A stretch of 64,000 nt of DNA from JAMHWF01 sp964371405 (GCA_964371405.1 CAYJLV010000013.1:1-64000), one strand, 5' to 3'. Shown: positions 36,489-45,476, counted from the first letter of the stretch. Numbers and translations: made by a program. Notes: generated by a model not told the origin, from the letters alone.

Positions 36489-37004
36489 ATGGACAAACCG
36501 CAACCCGAGGCGCCGCGCGGCGTCGTGGCGACCAACATCGTCGAGGCCGTCGTCGCGGTGATCCTGTTCGTCGTCGGCGCCGTCGTCATCGTCGAGAGCC
36601 GGCGCCTGGGTGCCGAATGGACGAGCGACGGCCCCGGCGCGGGCTACTTCCCCTTCTACATCGGGCTGATCATCGTGATCTCGAGCGTCGGGACGCTGGT
36701 GCAGGCGCTGTTCGGCAAGCACCGCAACCGCGAGGCCTTCGTCGACCGCGAGCAGCTCGGCCGCGTCCTGCAGGTGCTGGTGCCCGCGGCGATCTACATC
36801 GGCCTGATCGTCGTGCTGGGCATCTATGTCGCGTCGGCGATCTACATCACGCTGTTCATGATCGTGCTCGGCAAGTATCCCTGGCTCAAGAGCGTGCTGA
36901 TCGCCGTCGCGGTGAACGCCGTGTTCTTCATGATGTTCGAGGTCTGGTTCAAGGTGCCGCTGTACAAGGGCCTGCTGCACCCGCTGTCCTTCCTCGGCTA
37001 CTGA
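36489..37004 (+). CDS. tctB: tripartite tricarboxylate transporter small membrane subunit TctB
   Basis: A 171-residue inner-membrane protein with four helices: IVEAVVAVILFVVGAVVIVE, the IGLIIVISSVGTLVQALFG pair with the loop GPGAGYFPFYIG that is a TctB landmark, then two C-terminal helices. Works with TctA and TctC in sodium- or proton-coupled uptake of organic acids. The reading frame is followed by tctA after 36 bases. Confidence 0.9.
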   Translation: MDKPQPEAPRGVVATNIVEAVVAVILFVVGAVVIVESRRLGAEWTSDGPGAGYFPFYIGLIIVISSVGTLVQALFGKHRNREAFVDREQLGRVLQVLVPAAIYIGLIVVLGIYVASAIYITLFMIVLGKYPWLKSVLIAVAVNAVFFMMFEVWFKVPLYKGLLHPLSFLGY

Positions 37005-37040
37005 CCGCCCGCGCCACCGCACCCGCCAGAGAGATCCGAC

Positions 37041-38570
37041 ATGCAAGAGATCGCCGCACTGCTGCAGGGATTTTCGGTCGTCCTGACGCCGATGAACGTG
37101 CTGCTGATGTTCGTCGGCATCGTCCTCGGCGTGCTGATCGGCGTGCTGCCGGGGCTCGGCGGCGCCAACGGCGTCGCCATCCTGCTGCCGCTGACGTTCA
37201 CGATGTCGCCCACGTCGGCGATCATCATGCTGTCGTGCATCTACTGGGGCGCGCTGTTCGGCGGCGCGATCACGTCGATCCTGTTCAACATCCCGGGCGA
37301 GCCGTGGTCCGTCGCGACGACGTTCGACGGCTACCCGATGGCGCAGCAGGGCCGCGCCGGCGAGGCACTGGCCACCGCCTTCACGTCGTCGTTCATCGGC
37401 GCCTTCGTCGCCGTCGTGATGATCACGTTCCTCGCACCGCTGGTGGCGAAGTTCGCGCTCAAGTTCGGTTCGCCCGAGTTCTTCGCGGTCTACCTGCTCA
37501 CGTTCTGCAGCTTCGTCGGCATGGGCAAGGGCTCGCCCTTCAAGATCCTCGCCGCGATGGCGCTCGGCTTCGCGCTCGCCGCGGTCGGCATGGACACGGT
37601 GACGGGCCAGCTGCGCCTGACCTTCGGCTCTCACGAACTGATGCGCGGCTTCGACTTCCTGATCGCCGTGATCGGCTTGTTCGGCATCGGCGAGATCCTG
37701 CTGTCGATGGAGGAAGGGCTCGAGTTCTCGGGCAAGAGCGCGAAGATCAACCCGCGCGTCGTGCTCCAGACCTGGAAGCAGCTGCCGATGTACTGGATGA
37801 CGTCGCTGCGCAGCTCGCTGGTCGGCATCTGGATGGGCATCACGCCGGGCGGCGCGACGCCGGCCTCGTTCATGAGCTACGGCCTGGCCAAGAAGATGTC
37901 GAAGAACGGCGCCAGGTTCGGCACCGGCGAGATCGAAGGCGTCATCGCGCCCGAGACGGCGGCGCACGCTGCCGGAACCAGCGCGCTGCTGCCGATGCTG
38001 GCGCTCGGCATCCCCGGCTCGCCGACCGCCGCCGTGCTGCTCGGCGGCCTGCTGATCTGGGGCCTGCAACCGGGGCCGCTGCTGTTCGTCGAGCAGAAGG
38101 ACTTCGTCTGGGGCCTGATCGCCAGCATGTACCTCGGCAACCTCGCGGGCCTGATCGTCGTGCTGACGACGGTGCCGCTGTTCGCATCGATCCTGCGCAT
38201 CCCGTTCTCGATCATCGCACCCGTCATCATCGTGATCTGCGCGATTGGTGCCTACACGGTGCACAACGCGATGCTCGACATCTGGTTCATGCTCGGTTTC
38301 GGCGTCGTCGGCTACGTTTTCAAGAAGCTCGACTACCCGCTCGCGCCGCTGGTGCTCGCGCTGGTGCTCGGCGACAAGGCCGAGGACTCGTTTCGCCAGG
38401 CGATGCTGATGTCGCAGGGCGACGTGATGATCATGTTCTCGAATCCGCTGGTCGGCAGCATCACGACGCTGGCGCTGGTGATGCTGTTCTGGCCGCTGGT
38501 CTCGAAGGCGATCGCAAAGGTCCGCCCGCCGCGCGAGGGCCGGTTCGCCGCCGAGCAGCCCGTCGACTGA
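37041..38570 (+). CDS. tctA: tripartite tricarboxylate transporter large membrane subunit TctA
   Basis: A 509-residue integral membrane protein with about twelve helices. TctA landmarks: GVLPGLGGANGVAILLPLTF, IYWGALFGGAITSILFNIPG, TFDGYPMAQQGRAGEAL, APETAAHAAGTSALLPMLAL and LGIPGSPTAAVLLGGLLIWG. Forms the channel of the TTT transporter with TctB. The cytidylate kinase-like/BON gene begins 31 bases later with its own ribosome-binding site. Confidence 0.94.
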   Translation: MQEIAALLQGFSVVLTPMNVLLMFVGIVLGVLIGVLPGLGGANGVAILLPLTFTMSPTSAIIMLSCIYWGALFGGAITSILFNIPGEPWSVATTFDGYPMAQQGRAGEALATAFTSSFIGAFVAVVMITFLAPLVAKFALKFGSPEFFAVYLLTFCSFVGMGKGSPFKILAAMALGFALAAVGMDTVTGQLRLTFGSHELMRGFDFLIAVIGLFGIGEILLSMEEGLEFSGKSAKINPRVVLQTWKQLPMYWMTSLRSSLVGIWMGITPGGATPASFMSYGLAKKMSKNGARFGTGEIEGVIAPETAAHAAGTSALLPMLALGIPGSPTAAVLLGGLLIWGLQPGPLLFVEQKDFVWGLIASMYLGNLAGLIVVLTTVPLFASILRIPFSIIAPVIIVICAIGAYTVHNAMLDIWFMLGFGVVGYVFKKLDYPLAPLVLALVLGDKAEDSFRQAMLMSQGDVMIMFSNPLVGSITTLALVMLFWPLVSKAIAKVRPPREGRFAAEQPVD

Positions 38571-38601
38571 CGTTCGCACCGAAGCACCTCGGAGAGCCGC
38601 C

Positions 38602-39432
38602 ATGCCCGTGATCGCCATGACCCAGGAGATGGGTTCCCTCGGCAAGGACGTCGCGCTGAAACTGGCCGAAGCGATGAACCTCGCCGTGCTGCGCGACGAG
38701 GTCGTCGAGCACATCGCCGACCGCATGCACGTCTCCAAGAGCCTGATCGGCCGGCTGCGCGAAGGCAAGGCCGGGTTCGTCGAGCGCCACACGACGGACC
38801 CGCGCAGCGTCGCCGTCTACACCGCCGAAGAGGTCTACACGCTGGCCGAGCGCGGCAATGTCGTGATCCGCGGCTGGGGCTCGACGCTGCTGCTGCGCGC
38901 CGTGCCGCACGTCGTGTGCGTGCGCGTCACACGCTCGTTCGAGCAGCGCGTGCAGTGGCTCGAGGACAAGCTCGGCACGACCGACACCGACTTCGCCGCC
39001 GACGAAGTGCGGCGCAGCGACGAGGCGCACGCCGCGCGCATGAAGCAGGTGTTCGGCGTGCACTGGGGCGACGCCGTGCTCTACGACATGGTGCTCAACA
39101 CCGACCGCATCACGATCGACTCGTGCGTCGAGCAGATCCGCCGGCTCGCCGGCCGGCCCGAGTTCGCCGAGACGCCGGCGTCGCGCGCCAGGCTCGCCGA
39201 CCTGACGCTGGAGGCCCGAGTGCGCGCGGCGCTCAAGGCCGAGCCGTCGACCCGCGAGACCAACGTGACGATCGAGGCCGACGCCGGCCGCGTCACGCTC
39301 GCCGGCATCGTGCTGCACGCCGGCGAGAAGGACGCGGTAGCCAGGGTCGCCGCCGCAGTGCCCGGCGCCGCCGCCGTCGACGACCAGTTGCGCGTGATGG
39401 CGGGCACGAAGATGTTCCCGCAGGTGCGCTGA
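38602..39432 (+). CDS. cytidylate kinase-like domain fused to a BON domain
   Basis: A 276-residue protein. Residues 1-200 form a cytidylate kinase-like P-loop domain (PF13189 type): MPVIAMTQEMGSLGKDVALK with a P-loop GSLGKD, RDEVVEHIADRMHVSKSLI, NVVIRGWGSTLLLRAVPHVV and the lid region TDTDFAADEVRRSDEAHAAR. Residues about 205-270 are a BON domain (LEARVRAALKAEP, VTLAGIVLHAGEKDAVARVA). BON domains usually bind membranes or lipids and are usually exported, so a cytosolic fusion to a nucleotide kinase is odd. CGGAGAG precedes the ATG. It closes the tctCBA run and sits beside the Crp/Fnr gene. Confidence 0.83.
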   Translation: MPVIAMTQEMGSLGKDVALKLAEAMNLAVLRDEVVEHIADRMHVSKSLIGRLREGKAGFVERHTTDPRSVAVYTAEEVYTLAERGNVVIRGWGSTLLLRAVPHVVCVRVTRSFEQRVQWLEDKLGTTDTDFAADEVRRSDEAHAARMKQVFGVHWGDAVLYDMVLNTDRITIDSCVEQIRRLAGRPEFAETPASRARLADLTLEARVRAALKAEPSTRETNVTIEADAGRVTLAGIVLHAGEKDAVARVAAAVPGAAAVDDQLRVMAGTKMFPQVR

Positions 39433-39457
39433 AGCCGCGACACCGTGACGCCGCACG

Positions 39458-40066
39458 CTAGATCTTTCCGCGCTGCTTGAGCCGGCTCAGCGTCTCCGCC
39501 GAGAGGTTGAGGTAGGAGGCCAGTTCCTTCTTCGGGATGCGCTCGAACAGCTCGGCGTGCTTGCGCAGGAAGCGGTGCACGCGCCCCGGCGCGTCGAGCA
39601 GGTGCAGCGTGATCGTGTGCGCCATGATCTCGCTCATCAGGTGCATCACGTCGTGCTCGAACAGTGCCTTGATGTCGGGATGGCGGCTGATGAAGGTCAC
39701 CCACTCGGGCAGCGGCAGCTTGGCCACGCGCGCCTTCGTCACGCACACGATGCTGTAGGGCGTCGGCGTGTTCAGCCGCCACGCGGCGTAGCTGGTCTCG
39801 ATGTCGCGCTCGTCGGCAAAGCGCAGGATCATCTCCTTGCCCTGCGCGTTGGCGACGACGCGCTTCAAGATGCCGTCGAGGATGAAGTACTGCTCCATCT
39901 CGTGCACGCCCTGGTGCAGCAGGAAGTCGCCCTTGTGGCAATCGACGACGGTGAGGTGGCGCTCGAGTTCGGCGCTCTGCTCCTCGCTCATCCCCTTGAG
40001 CACGACGTTCTGCTTGAGCTGAACGCGGATGATGTTCTTCTCGGGGTGGTTGCCTACTGACGTCAT
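39458..40066 (-). CDS. Crp/Fnr-family regulator of the oxalate/TTT regulon
   Basis: A 202-residue regulator: cyclic-nucleotide-binding-like domain (residues 25-140; GDFLLHQGVHEMEQYFILDG) and a C-terminal helix-turn-helix KKELASYLNLSAETLSRLKQ. The recognition helix has E-x-x-S-R, the residues Fnr uses to read TTGA half-sites. It lacks the Fnr N-terminal cysteine cluster (only two scattered cysteines), so it should not sense oxygen by a [4Fe-4S] centre, and it ends directly after the recognition helix, without a wing. It is divergent from oxc, with a TTGAC-N4-GTCAA site between them. The inducer is unknown; oxalyl-CoA, formate or a redox signal are possibilities. Confidence 0.9.
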   Translation of the reverse strand: MTSVGNHPEKNIIRVQLKQNVVLKGMSEEQSAELERHLTVVDCHKGDFLLHQGVHEMEQYFILDGILKRVVANAQGKEMILRFADERDIETSYAAWRLNTPTPYSIVCVTKARVAKLPLPEWVTFISRHPDIKALFEHDVMHLMSEIMAHTITLHLLDAPGRVHRFLRKHAELFERIPKKELASYLNLSAETLSRLKQRGKI

Positions 40067-40113
40067 GGGATTCAGGCGAGGCAAGCGAGGGCCGCTCGCG
40101 CACTGCTGCGGCG

Positions 40114-40138
40114 TTCCGGGAAAGTTGACCGCGGTCAA
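40114..40138 (+). promoter_or_regulatory. Crp/Fnr-type operator between the regulator gene and oxc
   Basis: TTCCGGGAAAG followed by the perfect 14-bp palindrome TTGACCGCGGTCAA (40125-40138). It matches the element upstream of tctC at 21 of 25 positions and is read by a regulator with an Fnr-like recognition helix encoded 48 bases away. The centre is 33 bases upstream of the -10 candidate at 40162, the class II activator arrangement. Confidence 0.75.
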
Positions 40139-40161
40139 TGATAGAAGAATGACCGGCTTCC

Positions 40162-40167
40162 TATCAT
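40162..40167 (+). promoter_or_regulatory. -10 element of the oxc operon
   Basis: TATCAT, five of six matches to the -10 consensus, with the operator centred at about -42 relative to the start it would give. There is no good -35, as expected for a class II activated promoter. The leader to the oxc ATG would be about 80 bases. Confidence 0.5.
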
Positions 40168-40252
40168 GCGCTCCCATCGAAGCACACCGGTGCGCCGAGC
40201 GAAACAGCGAAAGAGCCCACCGCCCTCGCGACCGAATCACCCAGGAGATCCC

Positions 40253-41992
40253 ATGTCAGCAGCCGCGACCCCGACGGCAGACTCCGTCCAGACGACCGAC
40301 GGTTTCCACCTCGTCATCGACGCCCTCAAGCTCAACGACATCGACACGATCTTCGCCCTGCCCGGCATTCCGATCACCGACCTGACGCGCATGATGCAGG
40401 CCCAAGGCATGCGCCTGATCGCGTTCCGCCACGAGCAGCACGCCGGCAACGCCGCAGCCGCCGCGGGATTCCTGACGCAAAAGCCCGGTATCTGCATGAC
40501 CGTGTCGGCGCCGGGTTTCCTCAACGGCCTCACGGCGCTGGCCAATGCGACGACGAACTGCTTCCCGATGATCCTGATCTCGGGCTCGAGCGAGCGCGAG
40601 ATCGTCGACCTGCAGCAGGGCGACTACGAAGAGATGGACCAGCTCGCGATCGCCAGGCCGCTGTGCAAGGCGGCATTCCGCGTGCTGCACGCCGAAGACA
40701 TCGGCGTCGGCATCGCGCGCGCGATCCGCGCTGCGCTGTCGGGCCGCCCGGGCGGCGTGTACCTCGACCTGCCGGCCAGGCTGCTGTCGCAGTCGATGGA
40801 GGCCGAGGCCGGCAGGCGCTCGCTGATCAAGGTGGTCGACCCCGCGCCGCGCCAGATCCCGGCGCCCGAGGCGGTGGCGCGCGCCGTCGCCCTGCTCGAG
40901 GGCGCGAAGAAGCCGCTGATCATCCTCGGCAAGGGCGCCGCCTACGCGCAAGCCGACGCCGGGATCCGCTCCTTCATCGAGAGAACGGGCATCCCCTACC
41001 TGCCGATGTCGATGGCCAAGGGCCTGCTGCCCGACAACCACGGCCAGTCCGCCTCCGCCGCTCGCTCCTACGTGCTGGCCGAGGCCGACGTCGTGATGCT
41101 GGTCGGCGCGCGTCTGAACTGGCTGCTCTCGCACGGCAAGGGCAAGACCTGGGGCGCGAACGGGGCCAAGTCGGCGGGCCGGCAGCAGTTCATCCAGATC
41201 GACATCTCGCCGACCGAGGCCGACAGCAACGTCGCGATCGCGGCGCCGCTGGTCGGCGACATCGGTTCGTGCATCGCCGCGCTCGACACCGCCCTCGGCG
41301 CGCGCTGGCCCAAGGCGCCCACCGACTGGACCGGTGCCATCGCCGAGCGCAGGGACAAGAACCAGACGAAGATGGTCCAGACGCTGGCCGCGAACCCGTC
41401 GCCGATGAACTTCCACAGCGCGCTCAACGTGATCCGCGAGGCCGTCAAGGCGCGGCCGGACGCCTTCCTCGTCAACGAGGGCGCCAACACACTCGACTTC
41501 GCGCGCTCGATCGTCGACATGTACGAGCCGAGGAAGCGCCTCGATGTCGGCACCTGGGGCATCATGGGCATCGGCATGGGCTTCGCCGTGGCCGCCGCCG
41601 TGACGTCCGACAAGCCGGTGATCGCCGTCGTCGGCGACAGCGCGTTCGGCTTCAGCGGAATGGAAGTCGAGACGATCTGCCGCTATAACCTTCCGGTCTG
41701 CGTGATCGTGTTCAACAACAACGGCGTCTACAAGGGCACCGACATCAATCCCGCCGGCAACGACCCGGCGCCGACGCAGTTCGTCAAGGACGCCCGCTAC
41801 GACATGATGATGCAGGCCTTCGGCGGCGTCGGCGTGCGTGCGACCACGCCCGAAGAACTGAAGAAGGCGCTCGACGAGGCCGTGAGCTCGCGGCGCCCGA
41901 CGCTGATCAACGCCATCATCGACGAGAACGCCGGCACCGAAAGCGGCCGCATCACGTCGCTGAACCCGGCCGCGGCCAGGAAGGCCGCCTGA
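40253..41992 (+). CDS. oxc: oxalyl-CoA decarboxylase
   Basis: Thiamine-diphosphate enzyme converting oxalyl-CoA to formyl-CoA and CO2. The 579-residue product has the three TPP-family domains: N-terminal pyrimidine-binding (RHEQHAGNAAAAAGFLTQKP with the catalytic glutamate), a central domain that in this family binds ADP, and the C-terminal PP domain with GDSAFGFSGMEVETICRYNL and FNNNGVYKGTD. EYEEMDQ-type loop GDYEEMDQLAIARPLCKAAF is specific to oxalyl-CoA decarboxylases. AGGAG lies 5 bases before the ATG. It is the first gene of the oxc-frc-synthetase-fds run. Confidence 0.96.
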   Translation: MSAAATPTADSVQTTDGFHLVIDALKLNDIDTIFALPGIPITDLTRMMQAQGMRLIAFRHEQHAGNAAAAAGFLTQKPGICMTVSAPGFLNGLTALANATTNCFPMILISGSSEREIVDLQQGDYEEMDQLAIARPLCKAAFRVLHAEDIGVGIARAIRAALSGRPGGVYLDLPARLLSQSMEAEAGRRSLIKVVDPAPRQIPAPEAVARAVALLEGAKKPLIILGKGAAYAQADAGIRSFIERTGIPYLPMSMAKGLLPDNHGQSASAARSYVLAEADVVMLVGARLNWLLSHGKGKTWGANGAKSAGRQQFIQIDISPTEADSNVAIAAPLVGDIGSCIAALDTALGARWPKAPTDWTGAIAERRDKNQTKMVQTLAANPSPMNFHSALNVIREAVKARPDAFLVNEGANTLDFARSIVDMYEPRKRLDVGTWGIMGIGMGFAVAAAVTSDKPVIAVVGDSAFGFSGMEVETICRYNLPVCVIVFNNNGVYKGTDINPAGNDPAPTQFVKDARYDMMMQAFGGVGVRATTPEELKKALDEAVSSRRPTLINAIIDENAGTESGRITSLNPAAARKAA

Positions 41993-42029
41993 AGCCCACC
42001 GAATCCGAAACTCGACAGGAAGCGAAAAC

Positions 42030-43277
42030 ATGAGCAAAGCTCTCGACGGCGTGAAGATCCTCGACTTCACGCACGTGCAGTCCGGCCCCACCTGCACGCA
42101 GCTGCTGGCCTGGTTCGGCGCCGACGTGATCAAGGTCGAGAAGGCCGGCGAGGGCGACGCCACGCGCGGGCAGTTGCGCGACATCGAAGGCGTGGACAGC
42201 CTCTACTTCACGATGCTCAACCACAACAAGCGCTCGATCACGCTCGACACCAAGCACCCCAAGGGCAAGGAAGTCCTCGTCACGCTGATCAAGCAGTGCG
42301 ATGTGCTGGTCGAGAACTTCGCGCCCGGCGCGCTCGACCGCATGGGCTTCACCTGGGAGCGCATCCAGGAGATCAATCCGCGCATGATCGTGGCCTCGGT
42401 CAAGGGCTTCGGCCCGGGACCCTACGAGGACTGCAAGGTCTACGAGAACGTGGCGCAATGCGCCGGCGGCTCGGCCTCGACGACGGGCTTCGACGACGGC
42501 CCGCCGCTGGTCACCGGCGCGCAGATCGGCGACAGCGGCACCGGCCTGCACCTGGCGCTGGGCATCGTCGCGGCGCTCTACCAGCGCAACACGACGGGCC
42601 GCGGCCAGCGCGTGCTGGCGGCGATGCAGGACGCCGTGCTCAACCTGTGCCGCGTCAAGCTGCGCGACCAGCAGCGCCTCGAGCGCACGGGCGTGATGAA
42701 GGAGTACCCGCAGTACCCCGACGTCGAGTTCGGCGAGGCCGTGCCGCGCGCCGGCAACGCCTCGGGCGGCGGCCAGCCGGGCTGGATCTTGAAGTGCAAG
42801 GGCTGGCAGCACGACCCCAACGCCTACATCTACTTCATCACGCAGGCGCCCGTGTGGTCGGCAATCTGCAAGGTGATCGGCGAGGAAGGCTGGGTCACCG
42901 ACCCGAACTACGCCACGCCCGCAGCCCGACTGCCGCACCTGAAGTCGATCTTCGCGCGCATCGAGGAATGGACGATGACGAAGACGAAGTTCGAGGCGAT
43001 GGACATCCTCAACAAGTACGACATCCCCTGCGGCCCGATCCTGTCGATGAAGGAGATCGCCGAGGAGCCGTCGTTGCGCGAGACGGGCACCGTCGTCGAA
43101 GTCGACCACCCGACGCGCGGCAAGTACCTCAGCGTCGGCAACCCGATCAAGATGTCGGACAGCAAGACGGAAGTGACGCGCTCGCCGCTGCTGGGCGAGC
43201 ACACCGAGGAAGTGCTGACCCAGTTGGGCTACAGCAAGTCCGACATCGCGATGCTGCGCGAAGCGCGCGTGATCTGA
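42030..43277 (+). CDS. frc: formyl-CoA:oxalate CoA-transferase
   Basis: Class III CoA-transferase exchanging CoA from formyl-CoA to oxalate, giving formate and oxalyl-CoA. The 415-residue product closely follows the Oxalobacter enzyme: LDGVKILDFTHVQSGPTCTQ, NHNKRSITLDTKHPKGKEVL, catalytic Asp168 in QIGDSGTG (Asp169 in the Oxalobacter numbering) and the glycine loop ASGGGQPGW. With Oxc it forms the oxalate-degrading cycle whose product formate feeds the formate dehydrogenase genes downstream. Confidence 0.96.
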   Translation: MSKALDGVKILDFTHVQSGPTCTQLLAWFGADVIKVEKAGEGDATRGQLRDIEGVDSLYFTMLNHNKRSITLDTKHPKGKEVLVTLIKQCDVLVENFAPGALDRMGFTWERIQEINPRMIVASVKGFGPGPYEDCKVYENVAQCAGGSASTTGFDDGPPLVTGAQIGDSGTGLHLALGIVAALYQRNTTGRGQRVLAAMQDAVLNLCRVKLRDQQRLERTGVMKEYPQYPDVEFGEAVPRAGNASGGGQPGWILKCKGWQHDPNAYIYFITQAPVWSAICKVIGEEGWVTDPNYATPAARLPHLKSIFARIEEWTMTKTKFEAMDILNKYDIPCGPILSMKEIAEEPSLRETGTVVEVDHPTRGKYLSVGNPIKMSDSKTEVTRSPLLGEHTEEVLTQLGYSKSDIAMLREARVI

Positions 43278-43304
43278 CCCCACCGAAACACGGAGGAAGA
43301 CAAC

Positions 43305-45437
43305 ATGAGCCAGGACAAAGCCAAGGTCAGACAGATTCTCGACGCCGTCAGGAAGGAAGGCCGCGATTCGCTCACCGCCCCCGAAGGCAAGCTGATCTGC
43401 GACGCCTACGGCATCGCCGTGCCGCAGGAAGGCGTGGCGACGAGCGCCGCCGAAGCGTCGAAGATGGCGGCAGGCATGGGCTTCCCGGTCGTGATGAAGA
43501 TCGTCTCGCCCGACATCCTGCACAAGACGGAGGCCGGCGGCGTGATCGTCGGCGTCAAGAGTGCCGACGAGGCGGCCGGCGCCTACGACCAGATCGTCGC
43601 CAACGCCAGGAAGTACAAGACCGACGCGAAGATCGTCGGCGTGCAGGTCCAGCAGATGATCAAGGGCGGCCAGGAAGTGATCGTCGGCGCGATGACCGAC
43701 GGCAGCTTCGGCAAGCTGGTCGCGTTCGGCATGGGCGGCGTGCTGGTCGAGGTGTTGAAGGACGTCACCTTCCGCCTCGCGCCGGCCACGCGCGACGACG
43801 CCGCCTCGATGCTCGACGGCATCCAGGCCGCCGAGATGCTGCGCGGCGTGCGCGGCGGCAAGCCGGTCAAGCGCGAGGCGCTGCAGGATCTGATCGTCAA
43901 CGTGTCGCAGCTGGTGACGGACTTCCCGGAGATCTCCGAGATGGACCTGAACCCGGTGTTCGCGAGCGAGAGCGGCGCCATCGCCGCCGACGTGCGCATC
44001 GTGGTGAACTTCGCGCCGAAGGCGCCGCGCTTCCGCCCCGACGAGAAGAGCGTCGTCACGGCGATGAACCGCATCATGAAGCCCAAGGCGGTGGCAGTCG
44101 TCGGCGCGTCCTCCGAGGCCGGAAAGATCGGCAACTCGGTGATGAAGAACCTGATCAACGGCGGCTACCAGGGCAAGATCTACCCGATCCACCCGAAGGA
44201 CGCCGAGATCCTCGGCTACAAGGCCTACAAGAGCGTCAAGGACGTTCCCGACGAGATCGACACCGCGGTGTTCGCCATTCCCGCGAAGTTCGTGGCGGGC
44301 GCGCTGAAGGAATGCGGCGAGAAGAAGATCGCCGGCGCCATCCTGATCCCGTCGGGCTTCGGCGAGACCGGCAACATCGAGGGCCAGGAGGAGCTGCAGC
44401 GCATCGGCCGCGAGTACGACATCCGCCTGATGGGGCCCAACATCTACGGCTTCTACTACACGCCGTCCAACCTGTGCGCCACCTTCTGTACCGCCTACGA
44501 CGTGAAGGGCTCCACCGCCCTGTCGTCGCAATCGGGCGGCATCGGCATGGCCATCATCGGCTTCTCGCGCTCGGCCAAGATGGGCGTGTCGGCGATCGTC
44601 GGGCTGGGCAACAAGTCGGACATCGACGAGGACGACCTGCTCCTCTTCTTCGAACAGGACGACAACACGAAGGTGATCGCCCAGCATTGCGAGGACCTGA
44701 AGGACGGCCGCGCCTTCGCCGAGGTCGCCAAGCGCGTCTCGAAGAAGAAGCCCGTGATCATGCTCAAGGCCGGCCGCACCGCCGCGGGCGCCGCCGCCGC
44801 CAGCTCGCACACCGGCGCGCTGGCCGGCAACGACAAGATCTACGACGACGTGCTGCGCCAGTCGGGCGTGATCCGCGCCAACAGCCTGCGCCAGATGCTC
44901 GAGCTGTCGCGCGGCGTGCCGATCCTGCCGACGCCCAAGGGCGAGAACGTGGTGATCATCACCGGCGCCGGCGGCTCGGGCGTGCTGCTGTCCGATGCCT
45001 GCGTCGACAACGGCCTGCAATTGTTCAAGCCGCTGCCCGCGGACCTGGACGCCGCCTTCCGCAAGTTCATCCCGCCGTTCGGCGCGGCCGGCAATCCGGT
45101 CGACATCACAGGCGGCGAGCCGCCCATCACGTACGTCAACACGGTGCGCCTGGGTCTGGAGGACGACCGCATCCACGCGCTGATCCTGGGCTACTGGCAT
45201 ACGATCGTCACGCCGCCGATGGTGTTTGCCCGCAACATGGTGCAGGTCGTCAACGAGATGAAGGCCAAAGGCAAGGTCAAGCCGGTCGTCGCCTCGCTTG
45301 CCGGCGACGTGGAAGTCGAGGAAGCCGCGCAGTACCTGTACGAGAACGGCATCCCGGCCTACGCCTACTCCACCGAGTTGCCCGTCGAGGTGCTCGGCGC
45401 CAAGTACCAGTGGGCGCGCGCCGCCGGTCTGCTGTAG
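43305..45437 (+). CDS. NDP-forming acyl-CoA synthetase (acetate--CoA ligase family)
   Basis: A 710-residue protein with the ATP-grasp (beta-type) domain first (residues 1-240; YGIAVPQEGVATSAAEASKM, MKIVSPDILHKTEAGGV) and the CoA-binding/ligase (alpha-type) domains after it (AVVGASSEAGKIGNSVMKNL, SSQSGGIGMAIIGFSRSAKM). The phosphohistidine motif ASSHTGALAGND is intact. The usual GPNCxG motif reads GPNIYGFYYTP, which may reflect a different acyl group. Lying between frc and fds, it could charge oxalate or formate with CoA to prime the cycle, or recover ATP from an acyl-CoA; this is inference. Confidence 0.88.
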   Translation: MSQDKAKVRQILDAVRKEGRDSLTAPEGKLICDAYGIAVPQEGVATSAAEASKMAAGMGFPVVMKIVSPDILHKTEAGGVIVGVKSADEAAGAYDQIVANARKYKTDAKIVGVQVQQMIKGGQEVIVGAMTDGSFGKLVAFGMGGVLVEVLKDVTFRLAPATRDDAASMLDGIQAAEMLRGVRGGKPVKREALQDLIVNVSQLVTDFPEISEMDLNPVFASESGAIAADVRIVVNFAPKAPRFRPDEKSVVTAMNRIMKPKAVAVVGASSEAGKIGNSVMKNLINGGYQGKIYPIHPKDAEILGYKAYKSVKDVPDEIDTAVFAIPAKFVAGALKECGEKKIAGAILIPSGFGETGNIEGQEELQRIGREYDIRLMGPNIYGFYYTPSNLCATFCTAYDVKGSTALSSQSGGIGMAIIGFSRSAKMGVSAIVGLGNKSDIDEDDLLLFFEQDDNTKVIAQHCEDLKDGRAFAEVAKRVSKKKPVIMLKAGRTAAGAAAASSHTGALAGNDKIYDDVLRQSGVIRANSLRQMLELSRGVPILPTPKGENVVIITGAGGSGVLLSDACVDNGLQLFKPLPADLDAAFRKFIPPFGAAGNPVDITGGEPPITYVNTVRLGLEDDRIHALILGYWHTIVTPPMVFARNMVQVVNEMKAKGKVKPVVASLAGDVEVEEAAQYLYENGIPAYAYSTELPVEVLGAKYQWARAAGLL

Positions 45438-45476
45438 AGACCTGTCGCAACGGCCGCCGGTCTCTGTCGCCGGCGG
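45436..45476 (+). terminator. inverted repeats between the synthetase and fdsGB
   Basis: Two overlapping inverted repeats directly after the stop: AGAGACC-N16-GGTCTCT (45436-45465) and CCGCCGG-N9-CCGGCGG (45454-45476). They are mutually exclusive as RNA folds. No T-run. Possibly a weak terminator or processing site separating the oxalate genes from the formate dehydrogenase genes. Confidence 0.45.

Noticed and set aside
35274..38792. Minus-strand open frame opposite tctCBA
   Set aside because: Shadow frame of real transporter genes, with Gln/Arg/His-rich nonsense composition.
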